Below, piece by piece: positions 47,078-56,645 of a DNA stretch of 64,000 nucleotides. The notes beneath the pieces were generated by a model. That model saw nothing but the letters and a program-made list of their open reading frames with translations. It made no database searches and had not been told where the DNA came from. This DNA comes from Alligator mississippiensis (Eukaryota; Chordata; Crocodylia; Alligatoridae). Position 1 is the first letter of the stretch. Each line of letters starts with the position of its first letter. The stretch spans positions 144,241,433 to 144,305,432 of the forward strand of contig NC_081824.1 of NCBI RefSeq assembly GCF_030867095.1, given 5' to 3'. The translations under genes were made by a program, and so were the position numbers.

Positions 47078-48734
47078 TACAGCCCAATCCACCTTACATT
47101 CCCCCCAGGATCCTAACATCATACTGACCAGGTGCAGTAACAGAACTCTTTGCAATTGCCCCGCAGTATAATTCAAAGAATACCGGTACCATATGAGGAG
47201 AGATTAGTTATAAGCTTTTAATAGTCATTGCGTTATCCTGTACAACTACCATTGCTTACATAGTAATTTACTATTATCAGACAACATTTAAAAGTGCAAA
47301 AGCAAAGGAACCATCAAACTATGTAACTGAAGTCCAGCTTGCTCTCAAACAGAAGGGAGCAGATGCTGACAAAAATTAAGAGGAGCTACTTTGACTTGCA
47401 ATAGTCAGTTCCCTTCCAAGGGAAATGAAACTACAGTAAAATATTAGTATTGATTTAATCATTCTTTGTACAGAAAAGCACACTGCTCCTCATGTTTCTC
47501 TCTCTTTTCAGGCTTTGTACTGCAAAAGCAGGGAAGCATGCTCTTCTACTCTGAATGGCAATGGCCCCTCCCAGTCACAGATTATCTTGGCTCTTAGAAT
47601 GAATAGTGATCACGATTATGACTACATTGTACCCTTTTGCTGAAGCAGTCTAACACATGAACACTGCTGTCCCCAAAACATCCCTCTGTGATTCCAGTCA
47701 TGAAAGGTACTCGGGATGACCACTTTGAGAATCTTGCAAGGAAATTAAAATACAGTTGGAAAACCTCATGACTCTGCTGTCTGCAGATTATCAATTAGAT
47801 TATCATTAGATTAACCGCAAAGCAGCTGGAATTTGTCTTCCCTTTTGGAACAAATGTGAGGCTGTACGGTGGGTTAATACAGGTACTGTTACTGCCATAC
47901 AGCCAGTTGGTGGCAGTAGAGATGCACTGTGGGATGATTCTGGTTTGAATTAATGGAGAGTTTTGATTTAGTGGTAGCATTTTTTCCACTTAGTTTTACT
48001 GAGAAAGTTTTATACCGTCAGTCAGGTGTAAGCTAGCACACTGATGGCATAACACTATGAAGTGACCGTTTAACAACAATACATTTCCAGAAGGCATTCA
48101 GTGGACTGTGTGCAAGAGAGAGGTTTGATCTAGTGGTTTGAGTAGGGTGTTGGCAGCTTACAGCTCAGCTTCAGTATTGAAGTCCTCTGTTGCTTTGAGA
48201 AACCTAATGAAAATATTTTTTTCACAAAGCCTCTTGTGGGGATTCTTTTGTTTAGAGTTTGTAAAGTCTGCAAAGCAGTTAGGAACAGCATAAAGTAGCG
48301 ATTCTCAACCAGGTATGTGGCACCCTTGGGTGCCATAAGATCCTTTTAAAGATTCTATAAGGTGCTGCACAGTATTAGCACTTGGTTTTGCAAACTTGAT
48401 TCAAAAGATAAACCCAGAGATCTCAAATAGGAGTCCATAGTGACAAAAATATTTTGACCTGTTGTGGTCTTTCCGAGTTCTTTGCAACAGAAGTATTGCT
48501 GTGTTATTTTTCCATAGGCAAGAAACATAAGAAAGCTAGGAGCTGATATTTTCTGTGCCTTGAGCATAGCAAGGGGTGCCTTAAATCTAAAAAGGATGAG
48601 AACCACTGGCATAGAGGATTTTTTTGTAATTAGATTTCATAAGAATTTTTGAAGATATCTGTTTCAAGGAAACGAACAGTTCTACTGGAATTATATTTCT
48701 TTCACACAGCATGTACTGAATGCCAGATCTCTTG
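46641..48734. other. Intergenic sequence
   Basis: A (CT)n microsatellite lies at 47043-47075. Otherwise nothing is recognised. Confidence 0.5.
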
Positions 48735-48880
48735 AGGGCAGACAAGGTTCTTTGGGTAAATCCGGTATCTTTTATTAGAGCAACTCAAATAGTTGGAAAA
48801 ATTCTTCTTAGCAAGCTTTCGGCACAAGCACCCTTCGTCAGGCTGAGGAAGCATCTGCAGATCTCTCCAGAGTATTTTAA
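48735..48880. repeat. Half copy of the TCTTTTATTAGACCAAC element
   Basis: It reads gcagacaaggttctttggg, tatcttttattagagcaact, then gcaagctttcggcacaag and cccttcgtcaggctgagg, showing one arm and the usual interior of this family. Confidence 0.7.
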
Positions 48881-48934
48881 CATCCCTGGTAGCAGCAGGG
48901 TACTGACCACTTGTCTTCCTACTTTACCTGTGGC

Positions 48935-49076
48935 AGGTTAGGAAGCTATGCCTTGTGGTTGTGTAGTTTTAGTAACAGGTTAGACAAGGCTTTCTCCAGG
49001 ATGGTTTGTATAGCAGGGGGTTAAGCTCTGATCTCTGGAGGACTCTTTCAGCCCTACTTTTCTAAGATTCTATGAA
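48935..49076 (+). repeat. CR1 3' end
   Basis: The fragments gttagacaaggctttctcc, gctctgatctctggaggac and the end aagattctatgaaag are CR1-type. It is a different subfamily from the actatgaaac copies. Confidence 0.6.
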
Positions 49077-49397
49077 AGCTCAGTTGAGCAGAGCCAGACT
49101 TGGATTATTAAAAAAAACCCAACACCCTTATAATACTGGCAGCTTTGTAAATTAAGAGGCATGGATATTAAACTCTATGCTTCAGCATGTAAACTGATGA
49201 GCTTTTTAAAGTTATAAAGCCTTCCAGGGGAGAAAAACAGCATAAACAAAGGACCCTGAATTACAGGGGAGAAATTCGTAAACAAATATTAGACAGAGAC
49301 AAGGACTGACGTTTAAAAGAAAATTAATGCAACTTTATATTTTCCTCTTTGTGTTATTTTCATGTCAGAATACCTTTTAAAAGTATTTAGGAATTCT

Positions 49398-49418
49398 TTT
49401 ATTTAAAAATAATTTATT
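49398..49418 (-). terminator. Candidate polyadenylation signals for TTLL2
   Basis: Two AATAAA hexamers occur on the - strand (complement of 49398-49403 and 49413-49418), about 170-190 bases past the TTLL2 stop. The region is AT-rich, so chance occurrence is possible. Confidence 0.4.
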
Positions 49419-49589
49419 AGGGGTATTGTTAAATAAGCAATAGTACTAGTTACAGTTTAAAGTCTTGTGATATCCATATTTATGAAATAAGTATAGAGCA
49501 TACCTGTCCTTTTAAAACTAAACAACCAGGTTAGTATCTCAGTACCCCTTGGTACTGTTTATAATCTGACTCTTTCATTGTGTTGTAGC

Positions 49590-51272
49590 TTATAGACATT
49601 TTTTAATAGTTAAATAATCTTTTCTGTCCTTTACTTTTTGTATTCCCCGGGACAACTGTTCAGTCATTAATTTGTGTATTTCTTGTATGATGCCTTTTAC
49701 ATCTATTCCATTTCTGGAAGCTTGAAGTGCAGCATCATTGAAAGGGAATATAAGGACAAAATCACCTATTCGAGGAAAGGGCTTCTTGTCTTGATCTGTG
49801 AGAAAATAAGGAGGGATGCTTAATTTGTTTTTATATAACTCAATGGGCAGCCATTGGGTGGATTGGCCAGGCACAGGCACAGGCACATGATGTAAAGTTC
49901 CTTGTATTGGTTTGCTATTAGATGCAGCTCTGGAGGGGAAAGATGTTTTTGGCGTGTTCATCCTCTCCCGGAGCTGAGAGGTCAGTGTTTTCCTTGGATG
50001 TACTCTGGCTGCTTTCCTAGTCACTATGGCCTCTTCACTAAATGATCTTCCTGCAACTTCCAAGAGAGATTGTACAGGAGAAGCGACAGTGCATTCAGTC
50101 TGTGGTTGCCTAGAAGCAAGGAAATGTGGGGCAGAATCAGTTGTACTTTTACTGTGAATACTCAAGGAGACCTGTGACTTACTAGCACAGGATGCTTTAG
50201 TCCTGACTCCTTTACTTTGTCTCAGGGTGTCAATTTGTTTGTAGTTTAGTAATTCAATGACATCATGGAGAAGTCCTTTTTTCACTGTTGCATCAATGGA
50301 GCAGTCTAAATGTAAGGCTGGGCTGCAGTTCACTTCTAAAAGCCATGGTTTGAATTTGTCATCTATCAGAATATCAAACCCAAAGAGCTCAAAGCAATTG
50401 TGAGTCAATGGTACAGAAGGGGTGATAGCAAGAAGGGTCAGTGTCACAATGTTGTTGATTCTTTGCCACAAAAGTAGGTCGTCTACGCCAATGCTGCGTA
50501 GGTAAGAACGGCATTTGCTGAATGTCCATTTGCAACCACGGCCAATCCCTACTTTATCTTTTTTATATGAGGGCCCAAACTTATTGATACTGGTGTTTGT
50601 CAGATGGGCGTATACATTGTCTAGAGAACTGAGGTCAAACTTTTCTGTGGCAAACCTCACCAGTCCTTCTTCATAAGTGTAAATGGTGAGGGGGCAAAAA
50701 CTAGTGACACAAACATACAGGCGGAGATCCCATTTGTACCCAGAAATAAGCAAAGGGTTACTAATATACTTCTGCACAATGACCACATAATCATATATGA
50801 GATCCTTAATGTCCTGGAAAATGAGTATCCCCCTTCCTCGAGACAGATTCACAGGTTTGCAAATCCAGTAGCTTGACTTTCTGCCTTGGGATTGTCTCTC
50901 CTTGCTATATTCTGCTATAAACTTGACATAGTCGTTTGGCATAATGAATGCCACTGGACTAAATTCATACAGTGCTGATCCATAAATTCCTTTCATACGT
51001 TTAAGGTTTCTTGCCAGATAGTCTTTCCTTGTGATCTTGACTGTTTCTGGATAGTGATTGAGCCTCTGCCAGGGTTTAATGTTACGGTGGTCTGTCACAT
51101 GGAAAGGGGTGTTCCGCCAGTACAGATTCCAGTCTGATTTGTCCTGCTGTCGTTTATCAAATTCACTCCAGCCACGTTCCATTAAGACTTCACGGACCAT
51201 TTTAGGAACGCTGTCGTGGAGACGGAACACCAGGGGTTTCAAGGTGTCTTTTGTGTTGTGGTCCTCTGCCAT
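49590..51272 (-). CDS. TTLL2: Tubulin tyrosine ligase-like protein 2
   Basis: One open coding exon of 560 residues encodes a TTL-domain protein with an ATP-grasp fold; family members add amino acids, mostly glutamate, to tubulin, and TTLL2 is a presumed polyglutamylase of cilia or sperm. Visible motifs are YWICKPVNLSRGRGI (residues 135-149), QKYISNPLL (167-175), DLRLYV (182-187), YAHLTNTSINKF (221-232) and FGFDILIDDKFKPWLLEVN (297-315), with the ATP/Mg residues (Lys139, Arg184, Glu313, Asn315) in place. The C-terminal FPRIGDFVLIFPFNDAALQA resembles human TTLL2. I chose the ATG at 51272 because LKPLVFR follows at the distance seen in human TTLL2; the frame stays open to an ATG at 51359, but a good splice acceptor lies between. 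It converges on TCP10, as neighbours do at human 6q27. Confidence 0.94.
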   Translation of the reverse strand: MAEDHNTKDTLKPLVFRLHDSVPKMVREVLMERGWSEFDKRQQDKSDWNLYWRNTPFHVTDHRNIKPWQRLNHYPETVKITRKDYLARNLKRMKGIYGSALYEFSPVAFIMPNDYVKFIAEYSKERQSQGRKSSYWICKPVNLSRGRGILIFQDIKDLIYDYVVIVQKYISNPLLISGYKWDLRLYVCVTSFCPLTIYTYEEGLVRFATEKFDLSSLDNVYAHLTNTSINKFGPSYKKDKVGIGRGCKWTFSKCRSYLRSIGVDDLLLWQRINNIVTLTLLAITPSVPLTHNCFELFGFDILIDDKFKPWLLEVNCSPALHLDCSIDATVKKGLLHDVIELLNYKQIDTLRQSKGVRTKASCASKSQVSLSIHSKSTTDSAPHFLASRQPQTECTVASPVQSLLEVAGRSFSEEAIVTRKAARVHPRKTLTSQLRERMNTPKTSFPSRAASNSKPIQGTLHHVPVPVPGQSTQWLPIELYKNKLSIPPYFLTDQDKKPFPRIGDFVLIFPFNDAALQASRNGIDVKGIIQEIHKLMTEQLSRGIQKVKDRKDYLTIKKCL

Positions 51273-51288
51273 TGTACAGCCCTTACTT

Positions 51289-51303
51289 CCTGAAAAGGAA
51301 TCA
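51289..51303 (-). promoter_or_regulatory. TTLL2: Probable splice acceptor before the TTLL2 coding exon
   Basis: Read on the - strand, a pyrimidine-rich run ends in gattccttttcag 17 bases before the chosen ATG. It implies at least one untranslated 5' exon further right, which I could not locate. If unused, the protein would gain 29 unconserved residues. Confidence 0.5.
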
Positions 51304-51359
51304 TCAGGAGGATTAACAATCAGATAAAAATGGATTGTGCTGGAAGCCATTACATACAT

Positions 51360-52097
51360 CTTACTGCTCCTTAATTATCCCTGCTTCTTTGTGACATTAA
51401 TTTGCAACTTGTGAATGCAATCTAGAGTGAAAAACTAAATTTACTGTTGGAAGAGCAACCGTGTGGGCCCCATGTATACAAGAGTCTTGATTTCAGGCAG
51501 AACAAAGTATTGCCATCTCTATCCAATTCAATGTCCATTTGTATTTGCTTCTTTTTTTTTTTAAAGAGGCCCTACTTTAATAACGTTTGGCTTGCCCAAC
51601 AGTCTGAAGGTTTTGTAATTCACAGGAGTCTTTTTATCATTTTATAGTTTCATTGTTCAGTTCAGTGGTCATAGTTTCTACCATAAGGCCTTCATTCTGC
51701 TAGGTATATCGAACCTATAATTCCCCGCAGCTGCAGCAAGGAAGAGACTTTTTGCCACTAAATTGGCTAATCCTACTCTGAGAATAACCCCAGTGTAGAT
51801 GGAATTTTAGGACTTCATCCAAAACTCATTTAAGTCACTAGAAAGGCACTTATTGACTTGTGGTCTAGAGCTGTAGTATCTGCTGAGTAGTCTGCCTCAT
51901 ACTTTTCGTCCATCAGTAAAGCTTTCCCCACTTTGTGGGGTGTTATGTACACTTTTCTCAATGTTTTTTTTTCCTGCAAAGTAGCTGGCACACTTATGTA
52001 AAGAACTTGGTATAGAAATCCCAATGAAACTCTCTGCCTTAGGGATATTGCTATTTCTATGGCAGTGTTCTTTCTTCTGCTAACACCCCTCATGATG
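51360..52097. other. Sequence upstream of TTLL2 coding exon
   Basis: I see no clear 5' exon, CpG island or promoter motif. Confidence 0.4.
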
Positions 52098-52102
52098 ATT
52101 AG

Positions 52103-52325
52103 CAGGGATCCTGGTTTTCTCTGATTTTAAAAAAATCCCCTATTTTCAGTTAAAAAAAACTAACCCCAAATCCACATTTTCCTGTGATTAAAATGAAATA
52201 CCACACACACACACACACACACGGTGTTTCATTTTAATCATGGAAAAAATGTGGATTTGGGGTTACTTTTTTTTAACCAAAAATTGGGAATTTTTTATTT
52301 AAATCAGAGAAAACCAGGATCCTTG
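52103..52325. mobile_element. Palindromic CAGGGATCCTGG element
   Basis: Nearly all of its 223 bases fold. The left arm agggatcctggttttctctg and the right arm cagagaaaaccaggatcctt are complements, as are gattaaaatgaaataccac and gtttcattttaatc, around a short (CA)n. Both ends abut ATTAG. Confidence 0.85.
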
Positions 52326-52330
52326 ATTAG

Positions 52331-53296
52331 ACACTTCATCAAGACAAAGAGCAAATCTGAGGCAATGCCGTGTCAGGATTAATTTATCTACTCTACCCAC
52401 ATCAGGATTGGCTTTCTTTTACTGCCCTACACTCTGTAATGTCCTAAAGAAAAATTTTAAATTTGAACCCTGGAAATACTGAAAATAAAAGTAAAAATGT
52501 ATTTTTCCTAATCATACTCTTACTTGTGGGAAGGGTCTGACATGACCCAGGGGTAAATATCTGCTATGCAGTGGTCAACTTCCTACTCATACTGTTTTCA
52601 GAGAAAAGTCTTGATATAGCTCATCAGATTAAGAATCCTTCCTTTGGGGCTATAAATTCTCAGTGATAGAAGAAAAGCCCAGAATGTATATTCCATGTAT
52701 TCTAAATCACCATAGAAACCCAGGATGCATGTTGCATGTCCTAGGGTTCCCTTTCTTCACCCCTTCCTTCCTTCCTGGGATGATGGAAGTTAGAGATGGC
52801 TTGGAATTTTTAGGCAAAATATCTTTTCACTGACTCATCGTGATTTGTTGAAACTACAGCATTTTGTTGAAAACTGGCAGTATTGATTAATTTCCTTCTT
52901 TGTTACATTTTTTTAAAGTTCTGAAATTATGTATATTTCTCTTTTTATGTATTTTTAGAATGCAAAACTCAGTTTTTCAGTTCAAAAGACATTGGTTTTG
53001 AAACATAAGCTAAAATGTATTTTAAAAAGGAAAAAATAAAAAAGTCAAAAAATGGTTGAAAACAATAAAAAAATGGTTGAAATGAAATTTTTCTAAATGA
53101 TCCAAGTTAAATGTTTCACTTGACTAGATCCAGTTAAAAAAAAATGTTTCAGTTCACTACATTTTTCAGTATTTCAAATATTTATCCTTCTTTGGATGTG
53201 ATTTTTAAAATGTGTTTCCTATCTTGCTATCATAATCTCTAGTGTACAAGTGATATTGTAGCCATGATGGTCCAGAAAGTATGCTAGACACAAGGG
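52331..53296. other. Intergenic AT-rich sequence
   Basis: Contains short A-rich runs; nothing recognised. Confidence 0.5.
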
Positions 53297-55575
53297 CTAG
53301 AGACACACATTCAAAAAGCCGCAGCCTGAATTGATTCAATCTTTGCAGGTTAGTCTAAGATTCAGTCTAAATCTAGATTGAACCAATTTGCAAGTAAATA
53401 GACATTCATGGTTGACTCCAGAAATGCAGGGCACATACCAGTTGCTGCCTATGCCCTTGGGTTGTGGGGCCGGGCCAGATTGAGCTGCAGCGATCCATTG
53501 CCTCCCTCTGCCGAGGCCTATGCCCCTGGCCTGCAGCAGCCCACCCTGAGTGCCTGGCACCGCTGTGAGCTGGCGGTGAGTGATGGGTGTTTCACCTCTA
53601 CCCGCCGCAATAATTCGCTTTGCCGCTAGCACTGAGAGAGGCATGAGGGTGGGGAACCTCACTGTAGCAGCAACCTGCCTGCAAACCATGGCTTCCCATG
53701 TGGGGCTAGAGGTGGGAGGCAGTGGGGACTGACTGCTGCCAGCTGGGGCTGCCCCAGCCTGGGCTGCGCTGCCACAGTGGGAGACAGGGTTGAGTCAGAC
53801 TTCATAACTAGCCCCAGCTCCCTCCCCTCCCCACCCAGCCAGGTCACTTCCCCCCTCCTTGCCCCCTCCCCATGGCCATCTGGGCGTTCCTCAGAGGGAT
53901 GGCCCAGGGCACCATGTTGGTGCCCCCACCATTGCTGCCTGCAATGGGGGGATTAAACCCCCACTTCCCCTCAGGCTACTGTGGTCTGGCTTCTGCAGTG
54001 CTGGGTGCACATCCCTGGGTGCACAAGCAGAGCCTATCAGTGCCTGTGCCACCCCCCTGCAATAGAGGGAGTAAACCCCTGCTTCCCCTCCTGCCACTGG
54101 AGCAGTTAGGGGGTAGGGAGCTGGGGATGCCTGCAAGGGCTGCTGCCTCACTATGAGGCAGACTCGGCTGCACTCCAGAGCAGGGTTTCCCACCCTCACA
54201 CCTTTCTCAGCCAGCCAGAGCAGTGATAGTGCTCCAGCTAGGGAGGAGAGAGGTGGGACCAACCCTGCTTGGCTGGAACAGACAGCTCAGCCCAGCCCAG
54301 GGCTGCAGAGCATGCTGGGATGCTGGGGGACTGATTTAACTTAAACCAGGAAAGGGTCTAGGACACAGGTTCCATAAACCATTTTGACCTTGTGCCCACC
54401 TGGTCTCAAGAATACGCTTGTGTGATGCCCTGGCACATGCGCCAGGTGCTGGCTGCTGCATGGATCTCAGCGACCTCTGAATGAGCCCACAATCACCTTG
54501 GGGAAAGCCCAGAGACTCTCCTGCCATGACTTTGGTGATTTCTTCAGTGGTGGGCTCCCCTTCTGTGGGCTCGCTCAGATTGGCTGCAACCTTTGGTGGG
54601 TATCCATGGGGCTCCGCCTCCCCTATACCCCATCCATGCGCCAGCCTCTAGGATGGCCCTCGGTATTCACAAGGCTCACCCTCCACTGTCATCTCTTCCC
54701 ATCCCTCTCGTGGGGAGGGAGATGATGTTTTGTGTTTCCCTCTGTGTTCCCGGGTGTCTTGAGTTGTTCCTGGCCTCCTGATGGACCTCTGGCTAAGTCT
54801 GGTTATTGGCCACGGTCCTTCAGCCACTCCTACCTTTGGAGTGCTGACTATGCCTCTGCCCTTGCCTCAGGGCCTCTTGGGGCTGATCCCCATTAGAAAA
54901 GGGAGAAACACAGAAATAACCACAGACACAAAAAAAGGATTTCAGCAATAATATGGGGTAGGGTCCTGGCCTGTCCCCTTCCCACTCACGGACTCCGTGT
55001 TTTATGGTCTTTGTCATCCCTCAATATCATCCGACGTCCTCTTCCCTGCTGCGGACCCCCTCTGATGCTCCAGCTCTGGGTCCAGGTCCCAAGCTTCATG
55101 CCAGTATTGGGAACACCCGATGTGGGAAGCACCCTTGGCGTGCACCTCCTGCAGTGCCTCCCTGGCGTGTCCCTCGATGCCAGCTTTTATCCCGGCTGGG
55201 CAGCGTCCAGGGATGACGTCACCTGCCCATGCCGGCTTAAGCTGCTCACAAACTACGTACCTGTTTGGTGCCAGCACAGCGCATCCGCCTCCTCTTGTCC
55301 TGTAAGACGTAAGTTTGCCCTGGTTTCAGGGCTTTTTGTGCAAGGGTGGGCTGACCTGTTCCCTGTCCCACCGCTGGGTGGGGAGATCCCCCATCTCCTG
55401 GTGGCTGTCCTCCTGGGACAGACCTCAAGTCAATTATGTCTGATACTACATTCAACCATATTTATTTAAAACCAGTTTTGGCCATTTTGAAAATGGTTTA
55501 TGTGCACTGAACTTATCTTCTGTTATAGTTTTGATCACTTAAACCAGTTTATGTGTAACTTCTGTCCCTAACCAA
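53297..55575. mobile_element. DNA element, copy 2, interrupted by a solo LTR
   Basis: The left end gggctagagacacacattc and aaaaagccgcagcctgaatt, and the right end aacttctgtccctaacc, match 32352-33965. The GC-rich interior gives spurious frames. Confidence 0.7.
54391..55420. mobile_element. Solo LTR of an endogenous retrovirus-like element
   Basis: This 1030-bp block starts TGTGCCCACC and ends CTGGGACA (TG...CA). It is flanked by an exact 5-bp duplication GACCT (54386-54390 and 55421-55425). The related element at 32352-33965 is continuous at this point, giving the empty site. No internal retroviral part is present. Orientation and exact family are not settled; a 5-bp duplication would suit an ERVL/ERV3-like or similar group. 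Confidence 0.72.
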
Positions 55576-55582
55576 GGATTTC

Positions 55583-55700
55583 TTAAGGTGATATCTTTTA
55601 TTGGAACAAATATGCAGTTGGAATAAAGTTAGACCAGCTTTTGAATGCAAAATAGTCTTTGTTAGTAAAAGCTCAGATCCAGGTCTCACAGAAGCCTGGA
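55583..55700. repeat. Diverged TCTTTTATTGGAACAA element fragment
   Basis: Contains gatatcttttattggaacaa, related to the palindromic family at 37676 and 40665. Confidence 0.4.
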
Positions 55701-56004
55701 TTTTCTTTTTTCCCCAGACCATCAGAATGGAGCTAGGCCTGCTGGGAAGAGGGAACCGATTTAAAAGGCTCAGTGAGGAGAGAAAGCTGACAGAATCAGC
55801 AGTGAGAGAGATCTTGGGAATAGTAATAGCAGTGATGCCATCCAGTCACCAAATACCAAGCCGGATCTCAATGGAAAAGGAACGGGGAGAAAACACACAG
55901 GATTTAGGAGAGGAGTTATGAGATGAAGGTATAGGGAGTAACCTGATAATGGGCAGCCTAGGAAGTGGCTTGATGGAAGCAATAAATTAGGGCTGGTAGA
56001 ATCC

Positions 56005-56290
56005 GAGGGCATTATTACACATGTAAGTCCTGTAGCACCAGGAGCTTGGAAAAGTGCCTGGCGCTGCAACGCTTACAGTTGTATAAGCAGCAAAATGTGC
56101 ATCAGTGCTGAGAAAATGGCGGTGGCACACTTTTGACATAAACCACCTCAGAGGTGCTTTAGTTCAAAAGTGCACCACCACCGTTTTCTGCGTGCTGACG
56201 TGCATGTTGTCACTTATACAATTGCATGGAGTGCAGCACAGTTCACCTCAGCTCGTGTGTAGAGCAGACTTGATTAATTGAGTCTGCGCT
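56005..56290. repeat. Fold-back element with CCTCAGAGG core
   Basis: The arms gcgccaccgccattttc-like and cgttttctgcgtgctg fold over 56104-56197 around cacctcagaggtg at 56144-56156. Confidence 0.65.
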
Positions 56291-56339
56291 GAAGTGGCAG
56301 ATCTCTGGTGCATTGCAAGAAAAAAAGTATGTGTATAAA

Positions 56340-56645
56340 TGCTCTGAGGGTGTGGACACACACCACGTGTACTCAGGAGGGAAAGTCTAGCAGATACACG
56401 ACGCACAACATTTATTCCACAGGGATGCTGTTTTCCAGTGTAAAGTTACTTATGAATAAGTGAAATTTCACTCCAAAGAAGCTATGTTCTAAATGCAGAC
56501 CAGTTTCCTGGCTGCCTAATATCCTTGTGCAGCTAGCTTTGGAGAGCTGATTGAGTGTCTACTCCTTAGTGCAGAGTAAATTTACGGTAGAGCAAAATCC
56601 AGGGTAAATTGCTCTAGAGTAAATGTGTCATGTGTCTGTACCCTG
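56340..56645. repeat. Possible tctacacg-family element
   Basis: It runs from gagggtgtggacacacacc to gtcatgtgtctgtaccctg, roughly inverted. Confidence 0.4.

Noticed and set aside
51273-51359. N-terminal extension of TTLL2 from the ATG at 51359
   Set aside because: The 29 extra residues are not like TTLL2 and a strong splice acceptor interrupts them; the ATG at 51272 fits the known family start.
53336-54344. Several GC-rich open frames
   Set aside because: They fall in the interior of the repeat element 53297-55575 and occur on both strands.
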